Below are positions 25,811 through 34,879 of a stretch of 60,191 nucleotides of DNA, piece by piece. This stretch comes from Megasphaera sp. MJR8396C (GTDB taxonomy: Bacteria > Bacillota > Negativicutes > Veillonellales > Megasphaeraceae): the NCBI RefSeq assembly GCF_001546855.1, contig NZ_KQ958184.1:1-60191 (forward strand). The letters run 5' to 3'. Numbering within the stretch: the first letter of the stretch is position 1; the number at the start of each line of letters is the position of its first letter. Below the pieces are notes generated by a model, which saw only the letters and a list, made by a program, of their open reading frames with translations, was not told where the DNA came from and made no database searches. The translations under genes were made by a program, and so were the position numbers.

Positions 25811-28606
25811 ATGGATTACGGTAAGACTTTACATCTGCCTCAGACGGAATTCCCCATGCGCGGCAATCTGCCGAAACGGGAACCGGACTTTTTGAAATTC
25901 TGGCAGGATCATGACATTTATAAAAAACGCTTGCAGAAACGGGACGGAGCGCCTAAGTTCATTCTGCACGACGGCCCTCCCTATGCCAATGGCAAGATCC
26001 ATATCGGCCATGCTTTAAACAAAGTATTAAAAGACATTATCCTGAAATATAAGACCCAGCAGGGCTGCTATACGAAATACGTTCCCGGCTGGGATACCCA
26101 CGGCCTTCCGATTGAACACGCCGTCATCAAAGATACGGGCCTCAATCGCCATGAAATGACGCCCCTCGACTTGCGAGCCAAATGCCGCGACTACGCCTTA
26201 GCCCGCGTCGAAGAACAGAAGAAGGACTTCATCCGCCTCGGCGTCCTCGGCAACTGGGAAGATCCCTACCTGACCCTTCGCAAACACGTCGAAGTCGCAC
26301 AGATCGGCGTCTTTGGCGAAATGGCCAAGAAAGGCTATATCTACAAAGGCCTGAAAACGGTTTACTGGTGCCCGCACTGCGAAACGGCACTGGCTGAAGC
26401 CGAAATCGAATATAACGACGATAAATCGTTCTCCATCTACGTCAAATTCAAATCCGTCGACGTCAGCGGCCACATGCCGAAAGATGCCGATCCGGAAAAG
26501 GTATTTGCCCTGATCTGGACGACGACGCCCTGGACCATTCCTTGTAACCAGGCAATCAGCGCCAACGAAAATCTGGAATACGTCTGGGTTCGCGTCGGCG
26601 ATGAATATCTCCTGATGGCCAAGGAATTGGTCGACGTCACCATGCAGGCCGGGAAAGTAACGGACTACGAAGTCCTGCCCGACGTCATGACCGGCAAGCA
26701 GCTCGAAGGCATGGTCTTCCTGCATCCCTTCTACGACCGCAAGGTTCCCATCATTCTCGGCGACCACGTCACCCTCGAAGCCGGCACGGGCCTCGTTCAC
26801 ACGGCTCCTGACCACGGCCAGGATGACTTTGACGTCTGCATGAAGTATGAAGCCTGGGGCCTCAAACCGATGGGCACTGTCGACGGTTCCGGCCGTTATA
26901 CCGATAAGGTTCCCGGCTTTGAAGGCCAGTTCGTCTTCGATGCCAACGTACCGGTCATCAAGAAATTGGCTGAACAGAGTGCTCTCTTTGCCAAAAACAC
27001 CTTCCGCCATCAGTATCCGCACTGCTGGCGCTGCAAGAACCCGATCATCTATCGGGCGACGGAACAGTGGTTTGCTTCTGTCGACGGCTTCCGTCAGAAA
27101 GCCCTCGAAGCCATCGATACGGTCAAATGGATTCCGTCCTGGGGCCATGACCGCATCTACAATATGATCCACGACCGCGGCGACTGGTGCATCTCCCGTC
27201 AGCGTGTCTGGGGTGTTCCGATCCCGATCTTCTACTGCGAAGACTGCGGCGAACACATCATCAACGATGACACCATCGGCCACTTGCAGAAGATGTTTGC
27301 CAAAGACGGTTCCGACGCCTGGTGGATGTACGACGTCAAGGAATTGATGCCTGAAGGCTATAAATGCCCGCACTGCGGCGGCACCCATTTCCGCAAGGAA
27401 AGCGACATCATGGACGTTTGGTTCGACAGCGGCAGCACCCATCAGGGCGTCCTGAAGCACGATCCCGATCTCGATTATCCCTGCGAAATGTACCTCGAAG
27501 GCTCGGACCAGCATCGCGGCTGGTTCAACAGCTCGCTCTTAACGTCCGTGGCCGTCAACGGCTACGCTCCGTATAAATCGGTCCTGACCCACGGCTTTAC
27601 CGTCGACGGCGAAGGCCGCAAGATGAGTAAATCCGTCGGCAACACCGTAGCTCCCCAGGAAGTCATCGAAAAATACGGTGCCGATGTCCTCCGCCTGTGG
27701 GTTTCGTCGGCTGACTACCAGGGCGATATCCGCCTGTCGCCGAAGATCTTGAAACAGCTCTCCGACGTCTACCGCAAGATCCGCAATACCTTCCGCTATC
27801 TCTTGGGCAACCTGGCCGACTTCGACCCGTCGAAAGATGCTGTTTCCTACCAGGATATGACCGAACTCGATAAATGGGCACTCCTCCGTTTGGAACAGGT
27901 CTTCGAAGAAGTCACCGACGCCTATGAAAACTATCAGTTCCACGTCATGTACCACGCCATCCACAACTTCTGCACCGTCGATCTGAGTGCCATGTACCTC
28001 GACGTCATCAAAGACCGCCTGTACACGGAAAAGACCGATGCTCCGATTCGCCGCAGCGCCCAGACGGCGATGTACATCATCTTGGATACGCTGGTCAAGA
28101 TCGTATCTCCGGTCCTGTCCTTTACGGCAGAAGAAGTATGGCAGAATATGCCGGCCGTCGATGGGAAAGAAGAAAGCGTCCTCCTCACGGATTGGCCGAA
28201 AGCCCATAAAGAATACCTGAATGCCGACCTCGACGCTCGTTGGGACCATTTCCTGTCCTACCGCCGCGACCTGACCCGTATCCTCGAAGGCGCCCGTCAG
28301 GAACACAAGATCGGCCACGCCCTCGACGCTGCCGTCACCATCTATGCCGATGGGGAAGACTACGATTTCCTCAGCTCTTGGCAGGATCAGCTGGCAACCT
28401 TGCTCATCGTCAGCGAAGCTAAACTGGTCAAAGGCGAAGCTCCGGCCGATGCCGTTGCCGGTGAAGACCACAGCGATATGAAGGTCGTCGTAGAACCGTC
28501 GAATGCCGAAAAATGCGAACGCTGCTGGATGCACACCGATACCGTCGGTTCCGATGCCAGCCATCCGACACTCTGCGCTCGCTGCGCCGGTGTCTTGAGC
28601 GAATAA
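25811..28606 (+). CDS. ileS: Isoleucyl-tRNA synthetase
   Basis: A 931-residue class I synthetase. HIGH is at residues 64-67 and KMSKS at 604-608. The CP1 editing domain lies between them, and a C-terminal zinc finger (CERCWMH ... CARC) closes the protein, as in the bacterial type. ATG 25811 with AGAGGAGGA upstream is the start. The open frame extends back through the T-box leader to 25610, but that extension is leader RNA read as codons. Transcription is predicted to rise when tRNA-Ile is uncharged. Confidence 0.98.
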   Translation: MDYGKTLHLPQTEFPMRGNLPKREPDFLKFWQDHDIYKKRLQKRDGAPKFILHDGPPYANGKIHIGHALNKVLKDIILKYKTQQGCYTKYVPGWDTHGLPIEHAVIKDTGLNRHEMTPLDLRAKCRDYALARVEEQKKDFIRLGVLGNWEDPYLTLRKHVEVAQIGVFGEMAKKGYIYKGLKTVYWCPHCETALAEAEIEYNDDKSFSIYVKFKSVDVSGHMPKDADPEKVFALIWTTTPWTIPCNQAISANENLEYVWVRVGDEYLLMAKELVDVTMQAGKVTDYEVLPDVMTGKQLEGMVFLHPFYDRKVPIILGDHVTLEAGTGLVHTAPDHGQDDFDVCMKYEAWGLKPMGTVDGSGRYTDKVPGFEGQFVFDANVPVIKKLAEQSALFAKNTFRHQYPHCWRCKNPIIYRATEQWFASVDGFRQKALEAIDTVKWIPSWGHDRIYNMIHDRGDWCISRQRVWGVPIPIFYCEDCGEHIINDDTIGHLQKMFAKDGSDAWWMYDVKELMPEGYKCPHCGGTHFRKESDIMDVWFDSGSTHQGVLKHDPDLDYPCEMYLEGSDQHRGWFNSSLLTSVAVNGYAPYKSVLTHGFTVDGEGRKMSKSVGNTVAPQEVIEKYGADVLRLWVSSADYQGDIRLSPKILKQLSDVYRKIRNTFRYLLGNLADFDPSKDAVSYQDMTELDKWALLRLEQVFEEVTDAYENYQFHVMYHAIHNFCTVDLSAMYLDVIKDRLYTEKTDAPIRRSAQTAMYIILDTLVKIVSPVLSFTAEEVWQNMPAVDGKEESVLLTDWPKAHKEYLNADLDARWDHFLSYRRDLTRILEGARQEHKIGHALDAAVTIYADGEDYDFLSSWQDQLATLLIVSEAKLVKGEAPADAVAGEDHSDMKVVVEPSNAEKCERCWMHTDTVGSDASHPTLCARCAGVLSE

Positions 28607-28658
28607 TTTTTCACACCATAAAGCTTTAGTCCGCGGGACTATCGCAAATTTACTTATC

Positions 28659-28708
28659 ATGAATAGCCTGTGTCTGTCTCTGACAGCATAGGCTATTCAT
28701 TTTTTTTG
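28659..28708 (+). terminator. Terminator of ileS
   Basis: ATGAATAGCCT pairs with AGGCTATTCAT around an inner CTGTC/GACAG hairpin, followed by eight T. Confidence 0.9.
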
Positions 28709-28710
28709 TA

Positions 28711-28739
28711 TTGAAATTTTGTAGATTTTATTCTATAAT
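28711..28739 (+). promoter_or_regulatory. Promoter of sstT
   Basis: TTGAAA (28711-28716), a 17-bp spacer and consensus TATAAT (28734-28739). Confidence 0.75.
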
Positions 28740-28808
28740 GAAGTAAGTGTTCTGTTATAATGTACATTTGTGTTTTTGGAACGATATGTTCTATGGGAGG
28801 TTTTTGGT

Positions 28809-30011
28809 ATGCATAGTTTATGGAGTGCCCTGAATCGCATCAGCTTGATTAAGCAGATCATCGTCGGCTTGATCATCGGCATTGCCGTAGCCCTGGGTTT
28901 CCCTGCCGCCGCTCGCGAATTGTCCCTGTTAGGGGTTATCTTCGTCGGCGCCTTGAAGGGGATTGCTCCGGTCTTAGTCTTTGTATTAGTTGCTTCGGCC
29001 CTTAGCCGGAAACAAGAAAATCATGAGTCGAAAATTAAAGACGTCATCATCTTATATCTCATCGGCACCTTTTTAGCTGCCTTTTTCGCCGTCATGATCA
29101 GCTACGTTTTCCCGCTGACTCTCCAGCTCGACGTATCGGCTGCCGACAATAAGGCTCCGGAAGGCATTGCCGAAGTCCTTACGACGCTCCTGAAGAATAT
29201 CGTCGATAATCCGGTCCACGCCTTGATGACCGGCAACTATATCGGTATCCTCGGCTGGGCCGTCCTCTTTGGTGTCGCCGTCCGCCGCGTGTCGGAATCG
29301 ACCAAGGCCGTCCTCGACGACTGTGCCAATGCGGTCACGACCTGTGTCCAGTGGGTCATCCGCCTGGCTCCCCTCGGCATCATGGGCCTCGTTGCTGATT
29401 CCATTTCTTCTAACGGCATCGAAGCCATCGTCGGCTATGCTCAGCTTTTAGCCCTCCTCGTAGGGACGATGCTCATCTTTGCCTTCGTCGTCAATCCGAT
29501 CATCGTCTATGCCAAGCTTAGAAGAAATCCCTATCCCCTGGTTTGGAAGTGTATTTCGACCAGCGGCGTGACGGCCTTCTTTACGCGCAGCTCGGCAGCG
29601 AACATCCCGGTCAACATGGCTCTGGCGAAAGAACTCGGCATCGACCCCGATACGTATACGGTCACCGTTCCCCTCGGGGCTACTATCAATATGTCCGGTG
29701 CGGCCATCACCATTTCCATCATGACCTTGGCGGCCGTTCATACCTTGGGTATCGCCGTTGACTTCCCGACGGCGCTCCTGCTCAGCGTCTTGTCGGCCAT
29801 CGGCGCCTGCGGCGCATCGGGTGTTGCCGGCGGATCTCTGCTCCTGATCCCCATGGCCTGCAGCCTCTTCGGTATCTCCAACGACATTGCCATGCAGGTC
29901 GTCGGCGTCGGCTTCATCATCGGCGTCCTTCAGGACTCGACGGAAACAGCCCTCAACTCGTCGACGGATATCCTGTTTACGGCAGCGGCTGATTTTGCAA
30001 AACGTTCATAG
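28809..30011 (+). CDS. sstT: Serine/threonine:sodium symporter SstT
   Basis: A 400-residue inner-membrane transporter of the dicarboxylate/amino acid:cation symporter family that couples serine and threonine uptake to sodium. The segments [30 protein letters not shown] and [15 protein letters not shown] follow E. coli SstT nearly residue for residue, as recalled. ATG 28809 is chosen with GGGAGG upstream; the frame from 28770 has no ribosome-binding site. It is monocistronic, between its own promoter and a terminator. Confidence 0.95.
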   Translation: MHSLWSALNRISLIKQIIVGLIIGIAVALGFPAAARELSLLGVIFVGALKGIAPVLVFVLVASALSRKQENHESKIKDVIILYLIGTFLAAFFAVMISYVFPLTLQLDVSAADNKAPEGIAEVLTTLLKNIVDNPVHALMTGNYIGILGWAVLFGVAVRRVSESTKAVLDDCANAVTTCVQWVIRLAPLGIMGLVADSISSNGIEAIVGYAQLLALLVGTMLIFAFVVNPIIVYAKLRRNPYPLVWKCISTSGVTAFFTRSSAANIPVNMALAKELGIDPDTYTVTVPLGATINMSGAAITISIMTLAAVHTLGIAVDFPTALLLSVLSAIGACGASGVAGGSLLLIPMACSLFGISNDIAMQVVGVGFIIGVLQDSTETALNSSTDILFTAAADFAKRS

Positions 30012-30032
30012 AAAGCCATCCCAGGCTATTAA

Positions 30033-30077
30033 AAAGGCCCTCGGGCGTCGGACTCAGTCCGGCTCTCGAGGGCCTTT
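30033..30077. terminator. Terminator between sstT and the flavin reductase gene
   Basis: AAAGGCCCTCG pairs with CGAGGGCCTTT, with further pairing GTCGGACT/AGTCCGGC inside. A and T flanks allow use in both directions. Confidence 0.85.
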
Positions 30078-30093
30078 ACCTTTCGGTAGTTAT

Positions 30094-30630
30094 TTATTTG
30101 ATGATATAAGCGGCGACGATTTCGGCGTAGTAAGCCGTGTGGCTGTCGCGGTTGGCACCGTGGAAGCTGCCGTCGACGTTCTGCGGGTAGAATTCGTCGT
30201 TAATGTCTTTGGGAATATCGGCTAATTCCTGGTCTTTTTGGAAGAGGACCCTGCATTCCAAGGTAAGGGGCAGTTCTTTGATGCCCGGTACGGAGATGAC
30301 TTCGGGATCTTCCAGGGTAAGACCTATTTTTTCAATCTTGTCGCCGTCGTGGCCGCTGGTCGTGCCGGCCTTTCCCAGGATGGAGCGGTCGAAGGCGCCG
30401 ACCGGGATGTTGACCGTAAATTCCGGGTTCTTAGCCAAATGTTCATGGGTGAAGCGGTTCTGGCGGATATAGATCGTGAAAATGGTCTTGCCCCATTCGA
30501 CGCCGAGGGTTCCCCAGCCGATGGTCATGGTATTGACACGGTCGCCGGCCTTGGTCGTCAACAAGACGCCCTTGGGCAGATTGGTTAAGATTTCCGGTGC
30601 TTTTTCAAACACGTTGATTTTTTCTTTCAT
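30094..30630 (-). CDS. Flavin reductase-like FMN-binding split-barrel protein
   Basis: A 178-residue flavin-reductase-domain protein. The segment NTMTIGWGTLGVEWGK and the FTVNIP strand are typical of the FMN-binding split barrel, and RFTHEHLAKNPEFT follows the family pattern. Such proteins bind FMN and reduce flavins or unknown substrates with NAD(P)H. The start ATG 30630 has AAGGAGAG upstream. It is convergent with sstT and divergent from the MarR cluster. A symmetrical element lies about 90 bp upstream. Confidence 0.85.
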   Translation of the reverse strand: MKEKINVFEKAPEILTNLPKGVLLTTKAGDRVNTMTIGWGTLGVEWGKTIFTIYIRQNRFTHEHLAKNPEFTVNIPVGAFDRSILGKAGTTSGHDGDKIEKIGLTLEDPEVISVPGIKELPLTLECRVLFQKDQELADIPKDINDEFYPQNVDGSFHGANRDSHTAYYAEIVAAYIIK

Positions 30631-30716
30631 GGCAATCTCTCCTTATATATATAAATAACTAAATATGTCTTTTCTTAGGATAGAAGTATGATACCATAGA
30701 TCGATAAACTTAGGAA

Positions 30717-30739
30717 GTATGCACTTAAAAGTGCGATAC
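30717..30739. promoter_or_regulatory. Inverted repeat upstream of the flavin reductase gene
   Basis: GTAT-GCACTT-AA-AAGTGC-G-ATAC is a nearly perfect hairpin-like palindrome with no T run, 87-109 bp before the flavin reductase start. It is better explained as a protein-binding site than as a terminator. The rest of 30631-30854 shows nothing else clear. Confidence 0.4.
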
Positions 30740-30854
30740 TGTCTAAATGGGAAGCATTAAGAAAAATACTGGTTTCTTTGAAGTTGTCTGGCGTTATTTT
30801 TCATGAGATTTAAAATAGATTTTCGGTAGGGATTAGGCCTCCAGCGGCAGGGGA

Positions 30855-30895
30855 TTGACAAGAAGGGGATTTTTGCTTTATGATGTATATACATC
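30855..30895 (+). promoter_or_regulatory. MarR gene promoter with overlapping perfect palindrome
   Basis: TTGACA (30855-30860) and TATGAT (30879-30884, 18-bp spacing) form the promoter. The perfect 14-bp palindrome GATGTATATACATC (30882-30895) overlaps the end of the -10, an auto-repression arrangement. Near-identical copies precede the next two genes. Confidence 0.75.
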
Positions 30896-30917
30896 TAATG
30901 GGGAGGAGAATAGAAGC

Positions 30918-31340
30918 ATGGGCAAGAGAATCGACAACACGGTCTGCCATTGTCTGAAAATGCGAAGAAGTGCCGAAAATGTAATTCATTTTTATGACAC
31001 CATTCTTGCGCCTTCTGGGGTAACGGTACGGCAGTATTCTTTGCTCAATGCCATTGCCGAACATCGTGGCTGCAACGTTCGCGCGTTAGCGGAAATCACC
31101 CTGCTCGACCGATCTACGCTGGCAAGAAGCCTTAAGCCGCTTATCCAATCTGATTATATCACAGATAATAAAGCGGCAGGGACCAGAGACAGTGTGTTGG
31201 AACTGACCGAGAAAGGGGTGTCTGTCTGCCGGGAAGCGGCGGCTTTGTGGGAACAGGCACAGCGCAAGTTTGAAGAAAAATTGAGCGAAGAACAATTAGC
31301 AGCCTTAGAAGGGGCTTTGACACTACTGCAGGACTTATAA
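30918..31340 (+). CDS. MarR-family transcriptional regulator
   Basis: A 140-residue MarR-type winged-helix regulator. The DNA-binding part runs over VRALAEITLLDRSTLARSL (recognition helix) and the wing TDNKAAGTRDSVLELTEKG. Two cysteines near the N-terminus (VCHC) could sense oxidants. ATG 30918 with GGAGGAG upstream is the start. It leads a run with a thioesterase and an Old Yellow Enzyme. The same palindrome occurs in front of all three genes, so it probably represses them and itself in response to an electrophile or acyl compound; the ligand is unknown. Confidence 0.88.
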   Translation: MGKRIDNTVCHCLKMRRSAENVIHFYDTILAPSGVTVRQYSLLNAIAEHRGCNVRALAEITLLDRSTLARSLKPLIQSDYITDNKAAGTRDSVLELTEKGVSVCREAAALWEQAQRKFEEKLSEEQLAALEGALTLLQDL

Positions 31341-31358
31341 TCTTTTTTTACCTTGTTT

Positions 31359-31372
31359 GATGTATATACAAC
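31359..31372 (+). promoter_or_regulatory. Second copy of the MarR operator
   Basis: GATGTATATACAAC differs from the first site at one base (12 of 14 symmetrical positions kept). It lies 59 bp before the thioesterase start. Confidence 0.65.
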
Positions 31373-31430
31373 ATACATACCGATGAGAAAGGAGTGTCGA
31401 GATGAGGACTTACATGGGAGGTGTGATTGG

Positions 31431-31829
31431 ATGACGATCGAAGAGGTTTTTAATCTTCAGCCAGGGGCTGGCGGATTGCATAATTTGCTGGATTTACATC
31501 GGGCTTTTTGGGATGAACAAGGCCTGTTTACGTTGGAGCTGCAGGTCACAGAGCAGCTGCTTAACCCTAAAGGGACCGTTCACGGCGGAACCTTATTTGC
31601 CTTATGTGACAGTGCTGTCGGTACCTACATTACCCTTCAAAATCAATGGGCGGTTACACTGGACAGTACCATCCATTTTTTCCGACCTGCCTTTTGCGGC
31701 GATACGCTGCTGGCCAAGGTGTTTGAACGAAAAAAGGGGCGCACGGTTTCGACCTTTTCTGTTGAAGTATATAATGACAAAGATAAGAGCATTGCTGACG
31801 CCAGTTTTACCATGTACTACACGAAGTAG
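31431..31829 (+). CDS. PaaI-type hotdog-fold thioesterase
   Basis: A 132-residue hotdog thioesterase. The family motif NPKGTVHGGTLFALCDSAVG is at residues about 47-66; the acid and the HGG region form the active site. The product hydrolyses acyl-CoA or aryl-CoA esters, probably as a tetramer. ATG 31431 with GGGAGGTG upstream is used; the frame open from 31353 lacks a ribosome-binding site and crosses the operator. It lies between two copies of the MarR operator. Confidence 0.88.
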   Translation: MTIEEVFNLQPGAGGLHNLLDLHRAFWDEQGLFTLELQVTEQLLNPKGTVHGGTLFALCDSAVGTYITLQNQWAVTLDSTIHFFRPAFCGDTLLAKVFERKKGRTVSTFSVEVYNDKDKSIADASFTMYYTK

Positions 31830-31851
31830 GTATTATTTTTTTGTTATTTTT

Positions 31852-31865
31852 GATGTATATACAAC
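31852..31865 (+). promoter_or_regulatory. Third copy of the MarR operator
   Basis: GATGTATATACAAC, identical to the copy at 31359, starts 33 bp before the Old Yellow Enzyme gene. Confidence 0.65.
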
Positions 31866-31884
31866 ATAAATAGGAGGAATTTCT

Positions 31885-32985
31885 ATGGCAACGATGATGT
31901 ACACACCTTTTTATTTGGGGAAAAAGCAAATCTCGAATCGTCTGGTGGCCAGTGCCATGTTTGAGTATGGCGCCGACAAGGGGAAAATTACCGAAAAAAT
32001 CAAAGGACGCTATGTTGAACTCGCCGACGGCGGAAGCGGTTTAATCATTACGGGAATGCACGCTGTCAGCGCATCGGCTGCCGTCGCTCCGGTGATGGTC
32101 AATACCCGCTGCGATGGGTATGTCGAAGACCTGGCTGAGATTGCGCAAGCTGTCCATGGACGGGGCGGAACGATTTTGGTGCAGTTGCAGCACTGCGGAG
32201 ATAAAACGTATTCCGGTGAAGGCTATGATCGATTGGCTGTATGCGATAAAAAAGTATCCGACGGCAGAACATATCACCAAGCGACAAAAGAAGAAATTCA
32301 AACAGTGGCTGCCGATTTTGCGGCTTCTGCCCTGCGGTGTAAACAAGCCGGTGTCGACGGAATCCAGATTCACGGCGCCCATGGCTTTTTAATCAATACT
32401 TTTCTTTCGCCATCGACGAATCATCGGACGGATGAATATGGCGGCTGCATTGAAAACCGGGCTCGGATTTTGTTTGAAGTGTATAATGCCATTCGACAGG
32501 CCGTCGGAAGTGACTTTATTGTCGGGGTGAAATTTCCCTTCAACGATTTGAATGAGCATTCCATTCGGGAAGAAGAATCCCTTTTTGTGTGCCAAGAACT
32601 TGAGCGCCAAGGCATCGATTTTATCGAAGTATCTTCGGGGATGGTCATGGACAATTCTGAGGCCTCCTTTACTCCTGTTGTCGGTAGGGATAACGAGGCG
32701 CCCTTCTTAAAATATGCAGCCCTTCTTGCTGACCGCGTAACGGTCCCGGTTATCAGCGTCTGCGGCTATCGGACGCCTGACGTGGTAGAGCGCACCTTGA
32801 GTGAAACCAAGGTGTCTGCCGTGTCCTTGGGGCGGCCTCTGGTGAGGGAACCGGACCTTCCCAATCGCTGGAAACGGGACAGACGTCCGGCTGCGTGCAT
32901 ATCCTGCAATCGCTGCTGTAACTCTTTTGGTGACGGCATTATTACCTGTCAAATTAAAAAGCAGATGGCCGCTGGAGCTCGTTAA
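31885..32985 (+). CDS. NADH:flavin oxidoreductase (Old Yellow Enzyme family)
   Basis: A 366-residue TIM-barrel flavoprotein of the enoate reductase group. The segment GVDGIQIHGAHGFLINTFLSP with NHRTDEYGG is the substrate/FMN-binding core, and LGRPLVREPDLPN is the FMN phosphate site. The C-terminus holds CISCNRCC ... ITC, matching the 4Fe-4S ligands of 2,4-dienoyl-CoA reductases, but the extra FAD/NADH domain of those enzymes is absent. It therefore needs an external electron donor and probably reduces an enoate or enoyl ester. AGGAGG precedes ATG 31885. It is last of the MarR-controlled run. Confidence 0.9.
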   Translation: MATMMYTPFYLGKKQISNRLVASAMFEYGADKGKITEKIKGRYVELADGGSGLIITGMHAVSASAAVAPVMVNTRCDGYVEDLAEIAQAVHGRGGTILVQLQHCGDKTYSGEGYDRLAVCDKKVSDGRTYHQATKEEIQTVAADFAASALRCKQAGVDGIQIHGAHGFLINTFLSPSTNHRTDEYGGCIENRARILFEVYNAIRQAVGSDFIVGVKFPFNDLNEHSIREEESLFVCQELERQGIDFIEVSSGMVMDNSEASFTPVVGRDNEAPFLKYAALLADRVTVPVISVCGYRTPDVVERTLSETKVSAVSLGRPLVREPDLPNRWKRDRRPAACISCNRCCNSFGDGIITCQIKKQMAAGAR

Positions 32986-33023
32986 CCATATACAATGAGC
33001 AAGGCCTGTTAAAAAGATAACAG

Positions 33024-33076
33024 AAACGCCGGAAGCCCGTATAAACCTAGTGTTCATACGGGCTTCCGGCGTTTTC
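33024..33076. terminator. Terminator after the Old Yellow Enzyme gene
   Basis: AAACGCCGGAAGCCCGTAT and ATACGGGCTTCCGGCGTTT form a 19-bp stem with a 13-nt loop. A second inverted repeat, GCTCTCAG ... TGAGAGC (33080-33115), lies on the side of the convergent DUF1858 gene. Confidence 0.85.
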
Positions 33077-33136
33077 TAAGCTCTCAGTCGATAGTTTTCG
33101 ATTGGCTGTGAGAGCCAGAAGGTTGCTGTTTTTATC

Positions 33137-33346
33137 TTATTTACCGCTTTCTGCGATGCAGTCGTTGATGTCGGCAATGAGGGCATCGACGTCGATGCCG
33201 TGAGCACCGGCACCCTGACCGATAGTTTCAAAATGAGCAGCCATGCAGCCGACGCAGCCAAGGCCGTACTGCTGGAAGATTTCGATGATCTGCGGGTGTT
33301 TCTGAACGGCTTCAATAATACCCGTATCTTTGGTAATCTGTGCCAT
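33137..33346 (-). CDS. DUF1858 domain protein
   Basis: A 69-residue DUF1858 protein. The family core is the GCVGCMAAHFETIGQGAGAH segment (residues about 30-49): a CxxC motif followed by a helix, as seen in small ScdA-N-like and hybrid-cluster-associated proteins. The CxxC suggests a metal, a cluster or a redox-active disulfide. AAGGAGGA precedes ATG 33346. It appears monocistronic, with a TATAAT at about 33415 on the minus strand. Confidence 0.85.
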   Translation of the reverse strand: MAQITKDTGIIEAVQKHPQIIEIFQQYGLGCVGCMAAHFETIGQGAGAHGIDVDALIADINDCIAESGK

Positions 33347-33430
33347 AGTATATTTCCTCCTTCTTGGTTAAATACAACCCGGATGGTTTTGAAGGAACGT
33401 CCGGATTGAATCTATTATATCACACTTTTT

Positions 33431-34750
33431 TTATTTGTGTGAAGAAATGCTTCGTTCCTCTAATAATTGACCGTCGGGCAGGAAACTACGGAAGGTCAGG
33501 ATGTCTGCCGTTGCTTCCAAGGTCATGTAGTTATCTGTTTCCGGCTGAGGTGCGACGTATTCATCGAGGCTGTGCTGCTTCCACAGGCTAGGATAGCGGA
33601 CGTTGCCGGCGACGCCGGTGATGATGTACAAGGGGCCGCTTTCATCGCGCTGGAAGTTCTTGATATGGCCGCGGTCGCGGTAGGTGTGGAGATGGGCCGA
33701 CAAGACGGCATCGACGCCGTACTGGTCAAATAAGGGCATCCACAGCCGCCCTTCCGGAGAAAAGCCTTCTTCCCGCGGTTCCGGACGGTTGGCAAAGCCG
33801 TACTGCAAAGGATCCTTGTGCATCAAGACGATCTTCCATTTTTTCGTCGTCTTGGCCATGTCTTCTTTAAACCAGGCGACTTCATCGTCATTTAATGAGG
33901 GCTCGAAGTCGGCCAGTTCCTGGGCCTGGGTGTTGAGGACGACGAAGTGGATGTCACCGTAATCGAAGGAATAGAACTGGTTCTGGTATTTTTCCATGTC
34001 AATCGAGGGCAGGGCGAAGAGGTGGGTGTAGGCTTCGGGCATGCGCATCTTCCAATCCGTGTTGTACGTTTCGTGATTGCCCATGAGAGGCGCTACAGGG
34101 ATGCGGGAGATCATGGGGGCCACGGCGTCGAACCAGGCGTTCCACTGATAATGAGACTGTCCGTTATCGACGAGGTCACCCATGTTGATGAAGAACTGGG
34201 CATCCTGATTGCGCTGCCAGGCGGCTTGAGCCATAGAAGACCAACCGCTGTAATCGCTGGATTGGGAATCGGGGAAGATGAGGGACTTGAAGCTGCTGCC
34301 TTCGGCCGTATGGAAGGACGTCCAGGAACTGCGTTTGTCGCCGTAACCGACGCGGTATTCATAAGCCGTGCCCGGTGCAAGGTCGGTAACTGTGGCCGTG
34401 TGGATATAGGTCGTCACGCCGTCATCGTTGAAGGCGTCGCTGGAAGCGGGTAGGGCCATGATCGTATCGTCATCGCCGGTCTTGCGGTATTCCACGACGG
34501 GATTGTCTTCGGCGTAATCCGACTGCCACATAAAGGTCCGCGACGTCGTGCTGTCAGCCGTAATGACTTGGCGGATGTTCGAGGCATCGACGGATTCCGT
34601 CGGCAGGTAGTGGGCGGCAGCGGCTTTGGTGGCTCGAAGGCCCTGCTTAGCGACGGCCTTGGTGCCCGGCAGCCAGAGATAGGCGGCGACGGCGGCGACA
34701 GCCAGGACGGCTACGATGGGGATGATTAGTTTTTTTCGGGTGAATTTCAT
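33431..34750 (-). CDS. Membrane-anchored purple acid phosphatase-like metallophosphoesterase
   Basis: A 439-residue exported phosphoesterase. Residues 7-28 are a hydrophobic signal anchor after a KFTRKK start. An N-terminal fibronectin-like PAP domain (about 50-155) is followed by a calcineurin-like metal centre: FPDSQ, NMGDLVDNG, MGNHETY, VLMHKDP and SAHLHTYRD in that order. The product probably removes phosphate from extracytoplasmic substrates, acting in the periplasm of a diderm. AGGAGG precedes ATG 34750. It is divergent from the trpS leader. Confidence 0.9.
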   Translation of the reverse strand: MKFTRKKLIIPIVAVLAVAAVAAYLWLPGTKAVAKQGLRATKAAAAHYLPTESVDASNIRQVITADSTTSRTFMWQSDYAEDNPVVEYRKTGDDDTIMALPASSDAFNDDGVTTYIHTATVTDLAPGTAYEYRVGYGDKRSSWTSFHTAEGSSFKSLIFPDSQSSDYSGWSSMAQAAWQRNQDAQFFINMGDLVDNGQSHYQWNAWFDAVAPMISRIPVAPLMGNHETYNTDWKMRMPEAYTHLFALPSIDMEKYQNQFYSFDYGDIHFVVLNTQAQELADFEPSLNDDEVAWFKEDMAKTTKKWKIVLMHKDPLQYGFANRPEPREEGFSPEGRLWMPLFDQYGVDAVLSAHLHTYRDRGHIKNFQRDESGPLYIITGVAGNVRYPSLWKQHSLDEYVAPQPETDNYMTLEATADILTFRSFLPDGQLLEERSISSHK

Positions 34751-34842
34751 GTATTCCTCCTGTTCAAGGATCGCGTAATTAGAGTTATTTTCAATATTGT
34801 AGCTATTATAGACGATGGAGCCAACTCCAAGTCAAGAAAAAC

Positions 34843-34871
34843 TTGACAAGGTCCGGCCTTCGATATAAGAT
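34843..34871 (+). promoter_or_regulatory. Promoter of the trpS leader
   Basis: TTGACA (34843-34848), 17 bp, TAAGAT (34866-34871). Confidence 0.8.
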
Positions 34872-34879
34872 AGATGCAT

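Noticed and set aside
26198-27514. A 438-codon open frame antisense to ileS, and a 373-codon one at 27539-28660
   Set aside because: Both lie fully inside ileS on the other strand, have no ribosome-binding site and read as mirror codons of a highly biased gene.
33080-33115. Second hairpin near the DUF1858 gene as a separate RNA gene
   Set aside because: Short, next to a terminator and without a promoter; best seen as part of the convergent termination region.
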